From: Arthrobacter ipis
GTDB lineage: Bacteria; Actinomycetota; Actinomycetes; Actinomycetales; Micrococcaceae
Reading direction: 5' to 3'
Assembly (NCBI RefSeq): GCF_014694315.1
Contig: NZ_JAAOXD010000003.1
Location: 462,919-526,918 of the forward strand
Length of the DNA: 64,000 nucleotides
Every line of letters begins with the position of its first letter. The first letter of the stretch is position 1. Made by a program: the position numbers and the translations under genes. The notes under the pieces were generated by a model. That model did not search any database, was not told where the DNA came from, and saw only the letters and a program-made list of their open reading frames with translations. Shown here one piece after another: positions 35,353 to 47,738 of this stretch.

Positions 35353-37080
35353 TTACGGACCTGTCGTGAAGCTCCACGATGCCGGGAGCAGCTGATTTCC
35401 AACCCCGTCCTTGATCGCCGTGGTCAAGGCGGCGGTGTATCGGGTATTCGCAGCGAGGGTCGCATTCGGGTTCAAGGTGGCGACCTTCGTGACGGAGTTG
35501 TACGTCACTGTGGCAGGAATAACGGTTGTTGAGCCTGCTTTCCGCAACGTGAAGGATCCTGCACCGACGCCCGTCACGTTCTCGCTGATGGAGGCTGCGA
35601 AGTTCGCCGCCCGGGGCACGCCGGTGCGGCCTGCTCCGGGGGTGGTGGCAGTCACAGTCGGCCGCGGCCCGGTGGTGAACGCCCAGGAGTTGGCGGCGAT
35701 CGGGTTGCCGGCGATGTCCGTGATGCCAGCGGTCAGCGTTGCGGTGTGCTTCCGGTCAGCTGCCAGCGAGGCATTTGGGTTCAGGGTGGCAACCCGGGTG
35801 GTGGCATTCCACGTGACAGGAGCTGCAATGAGCGCTCCCGCGGAGTTCTTCAGGGTGAAGGATGCCGTCCCCAGACCTGTAATCGCTTCACTGAAGGTTG
35901 CCGTGACGTTTGCAGTCTGGCTGGCCATCATCGAGTTGAGGGCCGGCGCCTTGGCAGTCACCGCCGGCGCCACGGTATCAACGGTAACGGCGAGGGACCC
36001 GACCGAGCGCGTTTCGACTCCGTCCGGGCTGAACTCACCGGCCGTCACGGTGTGGCGTCCGTTGGCCAGCACCCGGTTGGACGTGATCGAGTAGCTGCCG
36101 TTCACCACCGACGCCGAGCCGCTGGCCACGCCGTCGATGTAGAGGTTGACGCTTGCAGCGTCGGTCAAGGCGACAGCACCGGCAAAAGTGGGCGTGGTAT
36201 CTCGCGTGATGTTATCGGTGCTGATCCGGCCCGTGTCACTCGCGGCCACCAGGTTAGGTACGCTCGGACCCTTGGCCAGGGGTGCCGTGCATTCGGGGCC
36301 GGCCGGGCCTCCGATCGCCGCGTACTCGAAAATCGTAACCTCCGCACCCGCGGCGGGGTCGCGTCCCAGCCACATGCCCCGGCTTTCGGAGCTGGTGGGC
36401 GATGCTGCCCGGTCTGCGTCGGAGATGCCGTCGGCCCCGACGCCGGCCATACCCGTCCACGTGGCCGTCCAGGTGGTGAGGCCCGGCCCGTCGTAGGTGA
36501 TGTCGCCGTCGTCCCCTGCCCCGAGGGCGCTGGCACGAAGCGTGCGCCGCCCGTTCAGTGCGAACGACTGGTTGGCTGCCACGATCCTGGCTTCCAGCTG
36601 GTCCGCTGGAAGCTGCCCGCCGCCGGGGGCAACAGCCGTCCCCTTCATCACCACGGTGCCGGCGTTGATCTTCGTAGCCCGCTGCGTGACGACGACGTTT
36701 CCTACGAACGTTTGGTCGCCGACGTCGGGCGCCGTCAGGACACGGATCACGTCACCCGAGCGGATGTCCGGAGTGGTGCCTTCCCAGCATCCTCCGCCGG
36801 GATGGTTGACCTCAACGATGCCGGCTGCCGGTACCAGGTTGGACGCCGTGCCGATCACTGCGCCGCCTCGAAGCACCTGGATCGTGGGACGGTCGCTGGC
36901 CGCGTAACCTTCAGCGGAGACCATGTCCCGTTCCGGGAAAACAGTGATGATGTGCGGAGCCGCCACCGGGTTATTGATGACGGCGAAAGCCGGAACAGCC
37001 ACAGTCGGAACGGCCAAGGCCATCAGCGCGCCAGCCGTGATGGCCGCTGCCAGGCGTGGACGATTTCTTGCAGACTTCAT
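35353..37080 (-). CDS. Secreted Ig-like (Big_5 type) domain protein
   Basis: The 575-residue product has a signal peptide with cleavage after AFA (about residue 33). Residues about 35-285 form an unassigned domain with FTVLRGG-type beta segments and a CxxC-less acidic loop. Two C-terminal bacterial Ig-like repeats of roughly 100 residues (about 375-475 and 476-575) both end SWxFTTGP and share VATLNPNA(S/T)LAA. A further domain (about 305-370) resembles the third Ig-like module. There is no sorting signal or membrane anchor, so it is probably secreted or bound noncovalently. ATG start behind GAGGGGAG. Surface adhesion or enzyme accessory roles are typical of such modules. Confidence 0.82.
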   Translation of the reverse strand: MKSARNRPRLAAAITAGALMALAVPTVAVPAFAVINNPVAAPHIITVFPERDMVSAEGYAASDRPTIQVLRGGAVIGTASNLVPAAGIVEVNHPGGGCWEGTTPDIRSGDVIRVLTAPDVGDQTFVGNVVVTQRATKINAGTVVMKGTAVAPGGGQLPADQLEARIVAANQSFALNGRRTLRASALGAGDDGDITYDGPGLTTWTATWTGMAGVGADGISDADRAASPTSSESRGMWLGRDPAAGAEVTIFEYAAIGGPAGPECTAPLAKGPSVPNLVAASDTGRISTDNITRDTTPTFAGAVALTDAASVNLYIDGVASGSASVVNGSYSITSNRVLANGRHTVTAGEFSPDGVETRSVGSLAVTVDTVAPAVTAKAPALNSMMASQTANVTATFSEAITGLGTASFTLKNSAGALIAAPVTWNATTRVATLNPNASLAADRKHTATLTAGITDIAGNPIAANSWAFTTGPRPTVTATTPGAGRTGVPRAANFAASISENVTGVGAGSFTLRKAGSTTVIPATVTYNSVTKVATLNPNATLAANTRYTAALTTAIKDGVGNQLLPASWSFTTGP

Positions 37081-37206
37081 GGAAAGCTCCCCTCAGAGGC
37101 CCCAGACTTCACCCGGCCGAGACCCAGCGAGGGTGATCCTCTCCAGGTCCATGATCTGAAGAGGATGCCAGTATCCGGACGCCACCCTGCGGAAACCTTT
37201 AACCTA

Positions 37207-37278
37207 GTTCTGCAGGACCCCTCAACTGGGTCCCGCAGAACCGGGGTTCGCTGTCCACGCGCGCCGCCCTAACGGCGC
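37207..37278 (-). terminator. Hairpin pair downstream of the DMP19-like gene
   Basis: Two hairpins: GCGCCG/CGGCGC (37261-37278) and a 14-bp stem with one mismatch, GTTCTGCAGGACCC with GGGTCCCGCAGAAC (37207-37220, 37228-37241). They lie 29-100 bases after the gene stop; no long U-run. Confidence 0.6.
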
Positions 37279-37306
37279 AAGTTCGGCCCGGGAAGCTGGG
37301 GTGGCG

Positions 37307-38188
37307 CTACGCCTCCACCAGGTCCTCGTCCAGGTCGGCGTCCAGTTCTTCGAACTCGACGGCGGCCACAATTTCCTTGGTATCCGGGTTGAGCATGAAG
37401 GCCTCCTCGTCCTCCTCGATCATGAGGAAGTCGCCGTGGTCGGTGCTGAAACGCCATGCGAGCACGGTCTCGCCGTTGTGGTCGTAGTTCGGATCGCCCA
37501 TGGTGATTTTCCTCAGCTCGTACCCGGCGATGTCACACAGTTCGCGGATGATGACTTCGAATTCCGGGGCGTTCTCGAGGGCCTCTTCCTCGGCCTCGGC
37601 GCGCCGCTCCTCAAGGTCCGGCAGTGCCGCCACACGCTGGGCGATGTGACCGGTCAGCTCGTCGTCGTTCAGGACCAGCAGGCCTTCCTGCCCGCGCAGC
37701 CACGCCGCGTTGAGTGCCACGATGTCCTCCGTTTCGAGCAACGATTCGAATTCGGCGTCGAGGTCCTCCATGGCCTGCACGCGTTCGGGGAGTTCGTTGC
37801 CCTCCTCGGCGTCGGCCGCGCCGTCCAGGTAGATGTCGGCTTCCTCCTCGGACAGGGCGTCGAATGCCTCCGCGGTACGGTCAAAGAGGTCAACGTGCCC
37901 CGCGGCGCCCATGCCCTCCAGGCCCTCGCGGATGTAGGCGTCAAGCTCCTCACGGTCCGGGGCGGTGAAGACATACTGCGCAAAGCCGCCGCCCAGGGAC
38001 TGCGTGAGGTAGAAGTCCACGAAGTAGCTGCGCAGGGCGTTGGGTGCGATCTCCCCCGGGCCGAGGAGCTCCTGGTACATGCTGTTCACCACGGCGACGT
38101 TGGAATCAACAATCTCCGCGTCACTGGCACTGCTGCCGCCTGCGACGACTTTGACGGTCAGGACAACGGGGTATTCGCTGGTAGTCAT
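37307..38188 (-). CDS. Acidic DMP19/DUF4375-like protein
   Basis: The 293-residue protein is strongly acidic (long Glu/Asp runs such as EERRAEAEEEALE and DEEDEEAF-like). Its N-terminal part (about 25-150), with VNSMYQELLGPGEIAPNALRSYFVDFYLTQ broken into the usual blocks, resembles the DMP19/DUF4375 family. The C-terminal 100 residues have a HxxF-type beta fold with GDPNYDHNGETVLAWRF. Function unknown; DMP19-like proteins have been proposed as DNA mimics, which the high acidity would fit, but this is inference. ATG start; divergent from the helicase gene across 187 bases. Confidence 0.7.
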   Translation of the reverse strand: MTTSEYPVVLTVKVVAGGSSASDAEIVDSNVAVVNSMYQELLGPGEIAPNALRSYFVDFYLTQSLGGGFAQYVFTAPDREELDAYIREGLEGMGAAGHVDLFDRTAEAFDALSEEEADIYLDGAADAEEGNELPERVQAMEDLDAEFESLLETEDIVALNAAWLRGQEGLLVLNDDELTGHIAQRVAALPDLEERRAEAEEEALENAPEFEVIIRELCDIAGYELRKITMGDPNYDHNGETVLAWRFSTDHGDFLMIEEDEEAFMLNPDTKEIVAAVEFEELDADLDEDLVEA

Positions 38189-38375
38189 GGGAGATCCTCA
38201 CTGCAGAAAGCCGGTGGTGCTCAGGACTCTCTCAACGTACGTGCCGCCTGCGCCCGCAGGTTGAGGGCGAAGTGAACGCCAGGCGAAGTTTGCGCAATTT
38301 GAGGGCCCCTTCCGCCCGACTAAGATGGATCAGATAACCTGCAGATTTTCGACCTGCCGAAAGTAGCGCGCACCC

Positions 38376-41787
<3,412 letters not shown>

Positions 41788-41798
<11 letters not shown>

Positions 41799-42252
41799 CG
41801 GCTGCTGCGGGGTACGGTCCCGGCTGATGCCCGCTTGGCCGTCCGTCGAGGGACATCGCCGCGGCCGGGGCGGGGCGCAACCCGAATGAAGTCCGCTTAC
41901 TGAACCACCGCCCAAGCGCCTTGCCCTTGCCCTTCCACCAGCTGTCCTCGTCCGTGTCGGTGCGCCACCGGTAGATCAGGACCACCAGCACAAACATCCC
42001 GGCCGTGACGTTCGGCCAGGCGCCGGAGGCCGCGTCGATCAGCGCCTTGAGCGCCGTGGTCAGGATCGCCGCCGGGGCCAGCGTGCGGAAGACGGTGTTG
42101 GCCTGGTACCGCCGGTGGGAGCGCGGCACTGAGAGCAGCCGGACCATGTCGGAACAGGCGCACACCACCACCACGGCCTGTCCCAGCGTGAGCAGGATGG
42201 ACCCCGGCAGGGACCCTGCGAACTGTACCGCTGACGCCAGCCCGGAACTCAT
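41788..42252 (-). CDS. Small hypothetical membrane protein
   Basis: The 154-residue protein has two to three hydrophobic segments (about residues 18-38, 55-75 and 80-98) and a basic, Pro-rich tail that reads over the end of the helicase gene. The ATG at 42252 follows GGAAGG with suitable spacing; a GTG at 42261 would overlap that site. The topology is holin-like, but no family is confidently recognised, and no phage genes are near. Confidence 0.6.
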
Positions 42253-42415
42253 GGTTTGCACCCTTCCATGCCGTGCCCCTCCTCGCTTGCGCTATTCCTT
42301 GCACTGCTTCCTGTACCCCTGCGTGTGTCAGACCATTCAACGGCGCCCGTCCACTTTGAGTCACGGGGGTTGGCTACCCGTGTTTGCCGCCAGCATCACT
42401 CGTCTCTACGCAGCG

Positions 42416-42461
42416 GTACGCAGTTCGGCGGCCGGTCGTGACTGGCCGCCGAACTGCGTAC
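42416..42461. terminator. Perfect 18-bp inverted repeat downstream of the SulP-carbonic anhydrase gene
   Basis: GTACGCAGTTCGGCGGCC (42416-42433) and its exact complement (42444-42461) with a 10-base loop, 27 bases after the fusion gene's stop. There is no U-run on either side. A terminator or mRNA 3'-end structure is most likely. Confidence 0.75.
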
Positions 42462-42487
42462 TCCGTTCAGATGTGGATTAGGGCCCG

Positions 42488-44851
42488 TCAGGCCGGGGCC
42501 AGCTCTTCGGCCTGCGGCAGCGGATCCAGGTGGCTGATGCCCGCGGGCGTGATCTGCAGGACCCGGGCCGTGGCGATGTCATAGAACAGGCCGGTCACAT
42601 GGACGTCACCGCTCCGGACGGAGTCCTGCAGGCTGGCGTGCTGCCGCAGCCGCTCGAGCTGGACGGCAACGTTGACCATGGCCAGCTGGTCCACCGCGCC
42701 GTACCCGGCTTCCTCGGCTGCAGCCTGGACGGGGTGGCCCGCGTGGAACGACTCGAGGCTCGGCCGTCCGTGGTCCAGCCAGGACTCAACGGGGCAACGT
42801 TCTTCCTGCCCTTCCGGCCTCTGCCCTTCCGGCCTCTGGCCAGCGGCCTCCTGGTCAGCGGCCTTCCGGTCAGCGGCAGGTCCGGCGAGCAGGGCGGTCA
42901 TGGCGCCGCAGCCGGAGTGGCCGCAGACCACCACCGACGTGACCGACAGCTCGTTGAGGGCGAACTTCAGCGATGCCTCAACGGACGGTTCGAGGCGGTC
43001 GCTTCCCACCACGTTGCCCACGTTCCGGACCGTGAACAGGTCCCCCGGGCCGCTGCTGGTGATCAGGTTGGGCACCAGCCGGGAGTCGGCGCAGGTGATG
43101 AACAGCGTGTCCGGATCCTGGAAGGTGGACAGCTCCTGGACGTGCGGACGCAGCAGGTGGGCGTGGCGGCGGTGGTAGCTGTCCACGCCGTTGAGCACGG
43201 AGCGTACCGGGGCCGGGACGTGTCCGGCTGCCGCCGTGGCCAACGGTGCAGCGTCCCGCTGCCAGCTCCGCCACGGAGCGAAGCCGCCGCGCAGTGCGGA
43301 GCGCGACGAGCCGCGTGCGGGAGTTCCCGCCACGGCGGCGTGAAGCGTCGCGGTGCCGGTTTCCTCGAACTCGACACTGCCGCCGTTGTTCACGTGCCGC
43401 ACGCGCCACGCCTCCAGGGTGTCGTGCACCGGGTGGTCGAGGTAGTCGACGTCGAGCTCCACCGTGACCTGCGCCGCCGGCGGCACCGCGGCCAGCACCT
43501 TGCTCAGGCGGGGAAGCGACAGGAACGTGCAGGAGCCGTCGATGACCACGCGCCAGCGGCCTTCTGCGCTTCCGCCGAGGGGCTCCGCGTGAATGCTGGC
43601 CCGGACCACACGCCACAGGACCAGCAGCACTGCCAGCGCGAGCCCGATCAGCACCCCGGCCAGCAGGTTGACGAACACCACCGTGAGCAGCGTGGCGGCA
43701 TAGACGGCCAGGTCACCGGTGATGCGTGCCGTCTGGAAATCGGCCACCTTCACGAGGCGGATGCCGATCATGATGAGCAGCCCGGCCAGCACGGCCTGCG
43801 GCACCAGCTGGATGACTCCCGCCAGCAGCAGGGAAAAGACCAGAACCCAGATGCCGTGGAGGACGGCGGACTTGCGGGTGCGCGCCCCGGCCTCGACATT
43901 GGTGGCACTGCGGACGATCACACCGGTGACCGGCAGGCCGCCCAGCATGCCTGACGTCACGTTGGCAGCGCCCTGTCCGAGCAGTTCACGGTTGAAATTT
44001 GTACGCTCGCCGTGGTGCATCTTGTCGACGGCGACGGCGGACAGCAGCGACTCCACGCTCGCCACCAGGGCGATGGTGACGACGCCGACGGCGATGGCGG
44101 TCCACTCCCCCTGCGGCAGGTGCGGGAGGGCGAGGGCGTCCAGCAGCGAACCATCGAAGGTGATCCGGTCGACGTCGGAATTGAACGGAAGGGACAGCAG
44201 CGTCGCGGCCACCACGGCCACCAGCGGGCCGGGCACGCGGCGGACGGCGGCCGGCATGTGCTTCCACGCGACGAGCAGTGCGATCACCACAGCCCCCAGG
44301 AACGCGGCCTGCGGATCCACGGCGGCCAGGCTGTCCGGCAGTGCCACAATATTGTGCAGGGCCGCTTCGCCGGCTTCGCTGCCGAGCATCACATGCAGCT
44401 GCTGCAGGACGATGATGATGCCGATCCCGGCAAGCATCGCATGCACCACCACCGGCGCAATGGCAAGCGCCACCCGCCCCACCTTGGCCATGCCGAGCAG
44501 CACCTGGAGGACGCCGGCGGCCACGGTGATGGCGCAAGTGACGGGCCAGCCGAACTGCTCAATGAGGCCGGCGACGATGACCGTCAGGCCTGCTGCCGGG
44601 CCGCTGACCTGCAGTGGAGATCCGCCGAGGCTGCCCGCAACGATGCCTCCCACTGCGGCCGCGATCAGTCCCGCCATGACCGGCGCGCCCGACGCCGCGG
44701 CGATGCCGAGCGACAGCGGAACGGCAACGAGGAACACCACGAGGGACGCCGGCAGGTCCCAGCGGAGGCCCGAGGTCAGGCGAGCGAGGTCTGGTATCCG
44801 GCTCCTGCCGGGGTGGGTGGGTTGTGGATCCGTGGCGGCTGGCGAGGGCAT
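42488..44851 (-). CDS. SulP family anion transporter fused to beta-carbonic anhydrase
   Basis: The 787-residue protein joins a SulP (SLC26) transporter (about residues 25-430, 10-12 helices, with SGPAAGLTVIVAGLIEQFG and LGGLPVTGVIVRSATNVEAGA), a STAS-like segment (about 430-510, WRVVIDGSCTFL) and a beta-carbonic anhydrase domain (about 565-787). The zinc-binding set is intact: Cys587, Asp589 and Arg591 in CADSR, His645 and Cys648 in GHSGC. Such fusions should couple bicarbonate uptake to CO2/bicarbonate conversion at the membrane. The ATG at 44851 follows AAGGA; a GTG at 44887 has no ribosome-binding site. A perfect hairpin follows. Confidence 0.93.
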   Translation of the reverse strand: MPSPAATDPQPTHPGRSRIPDLARLTSGLRWDLPASLVVFLVAVPLSLGIAAASGAPVMAGLIAAAVGGIVAGSLGGSPLQVSGPAAGLTVIVAGLIEQFGWPVTCAITVAAGVLQVLLGMAKVGRVALAIAPVVVHAMLAGIGIIIVLQQLHVMLGSEAGEAALHNIVALPDSLAAVDPQAAFLGAVVIALLVAWKHMPAAVRRVPGPLVAVVAATLLSLPFNSDVDRITFDGSLLDALALPHLPQGEWTAIAVGVVTIALVASVESLLSAVAVDKMHHGERTNFNRELLGQGAANVTSGMLGGLPVTGVIVRSATNVEAGARTRKSAVLHGIWVLVFSLLLAGVIQLVPQAVLAGLLIMIGIRLVKVADFQTARITGDLAVYAATLLTVVFVNLLAGVLIGLALAVLLVLWRVVRASIHAEPLGGSAEGRWRVVIDGSCTFLSLPRLSKVLAAVPPAAQVTVELDVDYLDHPVHDTLEAWRVRHVNNGGSVEFEETGTATLHAAVAGTPARGSSRSALRGGFAPWRSWQRDAAPLATAAAGHVPAPVRSVLNGVDSYHRRHAHLLRPHVQELSTFQDPDTLFITCADSRLVPNLITSSGPGDLFTVRNVGNVVGSDRLEPSVEASLKFALNELSVTSVVVCGHSGCGAMTALLAGPAADRKAADQEAAGQRPEGQRPEGQEERCPVESWLDHGRPSLESFHAGHPVQAAAEEAGYGAVDQLAMVNVAVQLERLRQHASLQDSVRSGDVHVTGLFYDIATARVLQITPAGISHLDPLPQAEELAPA

Positions 44852-45082
44852 ATAAGTCCTTAGCTCGTTCGAAGGGTCCTTATCCACGGTATTGACGCCC
44901 CGCCAGAGGCCGCAAGGATACGGCCCGTGAGAAGAAACACGAGGTCAGGCCGGTCATAATGCGAAAACTAGGGCGCTAATCCATTCGTTTGCATAAACGC
45001 CGTACTGCTTCATCAGGGGCAGTTCCCCCATGCCGCAAGGGGTCCCCGTCGGGCAGGAAAACCGGCCGCCGATCAAGTCACA

Positions 45083-45400
45083 TTGAGGCCGTACACGTCC
45101 GACGGCGGATCAGCCGGCAAAGATTTAACGTGCCGGAAATCTTTTGCGGCAGCGCTTAAATGGCAATGGCTCGCGGAGCGCCTGCTGGCGTACTTCACCA
45201 GCGGAGACATAGCGGTCGGCACCAGGCTTCCAACCGAACGGACGCTTGCCGCGTCCCTCGAGGCGGACGCCGCGTTCCACCGGGAGATCGCCGTCAGTTC
45301 GGGCAACCAGGTGCTCCGCGAGCTGTTGCAAAGCATCCGCTCGTTGCTTCGCATCTGGGTGGACCGGGCACTGACCGACGAAGGCGATGCGGCCCGGTAG
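45083..45400 (+). pseudogene. Remnant of a GntR/FadR-type regulator (internal deletion)
   Basis: The 105-residue reading frame starts with a GntR winged-helix fragment (LAERLLAYFTSGDIAVGTRLPTERTLAASL) and passes straight into an FCD-domain fragment (ADAAFHREIAVSSGNQVLRELLQSIRSLLRIW, in pieces). The recognition helix, wing and the first half of the FCD domain, about 130 residues of a normal 230-residue regulator, are missing, and the frame stops early after DEGDAAR. The join is in frame. The protein could not bind DNA in the family manner, so this is a decayed gene rather than a functional regulator. Confidence 0.8.
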
Positions 45401-45473
45401 GGCGCGCGATGCTGCCCAACTGTGGGGGTGCGTCCCTAGGAATTCTCGAAGGCCGCGACGCGAGTCTGATGCC

Positions 45474-45689
45474 ATGCTCAATGACCACGGAATCCGGGAA
45501 GCCCTGACGAAGCTTGAGAGCGAGCAGCGGGACGTCCTGGTGGCACTTCACTACTGCCGGCTCACGGTGGCCGAAGCGGCACAGCAGCTGGGCATTCCCG
45601 CGGACTCGGTAAACCACCGGGCGCTTGCCGCGCTGCGGACCCTGCGCCGGCTCCTTGACCAACGTAGCGCCGGCCAGAGCCTTCCGTAG
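45474..45689 (+). CDS. Orphan sigma-70 region 4 protein (possible sigma-factor remnant)
   Basis: Seventy-one residues form a sigma region 4 helix-turn-helix: LTKLESEQRDVLVALHYCRLTVAEAAQQLGIP, DSVNHRALAALRTLRRLL. Region 2, needed for core binding and -10 recognition, is absent upstream (the frame to 45387 carries only noncoding-like residues). The ATG at 45474 lacks a good ribosome-binding site. Either a stand-alone region 4 regulator or the 3' remnant of an ECF-like sigma gene; the adjacent GntR remnant favours decay. It converges with the flavodoxin gene. Confidence 0.6.
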   Translation: MLNDHGIREALTKLESEQRDVLVALHYCRLTVAEAAQQLGIPADSVNHRALAALRTLRRLLDQRSAGQSLP

Positions 45690-45715
45690 CGCCGCGCGGC
45701 CATCGGTTGCGGCGT

Positions 45716-46273
45716 CTATTGGCCGGGCGAAGGAGGGCCAGGCGAAGGAGGGCCGGGCGAAGGAGGGCCGGCCAGCTGCGCACTGACCTCGCCGGCCCAC
45801 GCATCGATGGCGTCCCAGTCACGGAGGTCGCCGAACCTCCCGCCGGCAAGACGGAACAAGCCCCGGAGCATGGCCGGCATCTGGGCGGGCGGGTAGACGC
45901 CGGAGAACAGTTTGTGGTCCCGAAGGGGGACCTGTGGCCGCAAATACTGTGCCAGGCGTTCCTGCTGCAGCGCTGCCCCGCGCGCGCGAAGAAACTTGGG
46001 CAGCCCATCGGACATCCCCACGCTGAAACACCACACCGGCATCGCCTCCAGCTCAGCGGAGAACCGGCTGATAAAGGACACTGCCCCTGGCAGCCATTCC
46101 TGGTTATGAATGGCGCTGCCCAGGATGACGGCGTCGTACCCGGAGGTGGCCTCGACGTCGTCCACCGGCCGGCACTCAACGTCGTTCACGGCCTCCCGCA
46201 TACGCGAGGCAATGCGCTCCGCGATCTCGGCGGTGGACCCGAACGCGCTTGCATAGGCAACCAGGACGGACAT
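45716..46273 (-). CDS. Flavodoxin-domain protein (HemG/menaquinone-dependent protoporphyrinogen oxidase-like)
   Basis: The 185-residue protein begins MSVLVAYASAFGSTAEIAERIA, the FMN phosphate-binding loop of flavodoxins, then YDAVILGSAIHNQEWL and VWCFSVGMSDG, the pattern of the HemG-like flavodoxin subgroup. No membrane segment or signal. The ATG at 46273 follows GGAAGGGAG, so the frame extension to 46351 is rejected. The C-terminal PPSPG repeat comes from a 15-bp tandem duplication. It is divergent from the cupin gene. Confidence 0.88.
   Translation of the reverse strand: MSVLVAYASAFGSTAEIAERIASRMREAVNDVECRPVDDVEATSGYDAVILGSAIHNQEWLPGAVSFISRFSAELEAMPVWCFSVGMSDGLPKFLRARGAALQQERLAQYLRPQVPLRDHKLFSGVYPPAQMPAMLRGLFRLAGGRFGDLRDWDAIDAWAGEVSAQLAGPPSPGPPSPGPPSPGQ
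45725..45769. repeat. 15-bp tandem repeat at the flavodoxin gene 3' end
   Basis: Three copies of (G/A)GGCGAAGGAGGGCC in direct succession, encoding the repeated GPPSP at the C terminus just before the stop codon. Confidence 0.94.
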
Positions 46274-46449
46274 GGGAAAACTCCCTTCCGTTCTCAAGCG
46301 TGGCAGAAATTCCGGCGAGCGGAAGAGGCCTATGTTTCCGGTCCTTGACATGCCGTCAGGGCAGGCCTAGAACGTGGCATAACAGGCAGCAGCAACTGCG
46401 ATTCAAGCCTTCATCCCCGGAACAGAAATATCCACAACAGGAGGTCCAG

Positions 46450-46812
46450 ATGCCAGGTTTAATCCGCAAAAATTTTGACTCGCCCGAGGAGACCCGGCCG
46501 TTTGAGGACGGCAAGGGTCAACTCCAACTGGTCAACATGGAGGGCGGCGGCGTCGGCCGTGCCACGTTCGAGCCGGGATGGCGGTGGTCCGAGCACGTAA
46601 AACCGATCGCAGGGACCGACAGTTGCCAGGCTGCCCACATGGGCTACTTCATCTCCGGCCGGATGAAGGTGGTCATGGACGACGGCGAGGAGATGGAGTA
46701 CGGGCCGGGCGATTTCGCCATCATGCAGCCCGGACATGATGCCTGGACCGTTGGCGATGAAGCCTGCGTTGTAATCGACTGGCAGGGGTTCTCGGACTAC
46801 GCGAAGAGGTGA
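46450..46812 (+). CDS. Cupin domain protein
   Basis: The 120-residue single-domain beta-barrel has the cupin pattern: WRWSEHVKPIAG with the first metal-type His, then AAHMGYFISGRMKVVMDDGEEMEYGPGDFAIMQPGHDAWTVGDE (two cupin motifs, in pieces). The metal ligands are partly replaced, so metal binding is uncertain. The ATG at 46450 follows a strong AGGAGG; the long upstream frame to 46249 is rejected. Ligand unknown. It is followed by pheA on the same strand. Confidence 0.85.
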   Translation: MPGLIRKNFDSPEETRPFEDGKGQLQLVNMEGGGVGRATFEPGWRWSEHVKPIAGTDSCQAAHMGYFISGRMKVVMDDGEEMEYGPGDFAIMQPGHDAWTVGDEACVVIDWQGFSDYAKR

Positions 46813-46880
46813 GCAGCACCCCGGTGCCGCGGCAACCCGCGTTTGGGTTAGCCGGCGCCGGGCGTGACATCATACGGAGC

Positions 46881-47738
46881 ATGGCCCAGAAAATTGCGTT
46901 CCAGGGTGAGCCCGGCGCCAACTCAGATATTGCCTGCAAGCAGATGTTCCCGGGGCTGGAGAGCGTTCCGTGCGCCAGCTTCGAGGACGCCTTCGAGCTG
47001 GTGTCCAGCGGCGAGACGGATCTGGCCATGATCCCGATCGAGAACTCCATCGCTGGCCGGGTGGCGGATATCCACCTGTTGCTGCCGCACTCGGGCCTGC
47101 AGATCGTGGGAGAGTTCTTCCTGCCCATCCACTTCGACCTGCTCGGCATCCCGGGCAGCACCATCGAGGGGGCCACCGAGGTCCACAGCCACATCCACGC
47201 CCTGGGCCAGTGCCGGAAGCTGATCCGCGAGGCCGGCCTCAAACCCGTGATCGCGGGCGATACAGCCGGGTCAGCCCGCGAGGTGCGCGAGTGGAACGAT
47301 CCCACCAAGCTGTCCCTCGCGCCGCCGCTCGCTGCCGAACTCTACGGACTTGAGGTCCTGGCCTCAGCGGTCGAGGACGACCCCTCCAACACCACCCGCT
47401 TTGTGGTCCTGGCGCGGGAGACGGAATTGCCGGCCCGGGAAGCCTTGCCCGGACCGGCAGTCACCAGCTTCGTGTTCCGTGTCCGGAACGTCCCCTCCGC
47501 GCTCTACAAGGCCCTGGGCGGTTTCGCCACGAACGGCGTGAACATGACCCGGCTTGAAAGCTACATGGTGGGCAACGAGTTTACCGCGACCATGTTCATG
47601 GCAGATGTGGAAGGCCACCCCGAGGACCTGCCGCTCAGCCTGGCCTTGGAGGAACTGGGCTTCTTCACCACCGAGCTGTGGATCCTCGGGGTCTACCCCG
47701 CCGCCGACCACAGAACGCAGCGGGCGGCCAGCAACTAG
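46881..47738 (+). CDS. pheA: Prephenate dehydratase
   Basis: This monofunctional enzyme converts prephenate to phenylpyruvate in phenylalanine synthesis. The 285-residue product has the catalytic domain (residues about 1-180) with IAFQGEPGANSDIA, ENSIAGRVADIHLL and the NTTRFVVLA triad, and a C-terminal ACT regulatory domain (about 195-275) with ALYKALGGFATNGVNMTRLES. The ACT domain normally binds Phe for feedback inhibition; here the ESRP motif reads ESYM. ATG at 46881 gives the canonical start, with a crowded GGAG one base upstream; a GTG at 46809 is an alternative. It overlaps the convergent BenE gene by four bases. Confidence 0.95.
   Translation: MAQKIAFQGEPGANSDIACKQMFPGLESVPCASFEDAFELVSSGETDLAMIPIENSIAGRVADIHLLLPHSGLQIVGEFFLPIHFDLLGIPGSTIEGATEVHSHIHALGQCRKLIREAGLKPVIAGDTAGSAREVREWNDPTKLSLAPPLAAELYGLEVLASAVEDDPSNTTRFVVLARETELPAREALPGPAVTSFVFRVRNVPSALYKALGGFATNGVNMTRLESYMVGNEFTATMFMADVEGHPEDLPLSLALEELGFFTTELWILGVYPAADHRTQRAASN

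Noticed and set aside
37081..37206. Structured leader upstream of the Ig-domain protein
   Set aside because: G-rich and partly foldable, but it fits no riboswitch class I know.
42262..42415. Possible riboswitch in the leader of the small membrane gene
   Set aside because: A short ACGGG/CCCGT hairpin is present, but I could not match any known riboswitch consensus.
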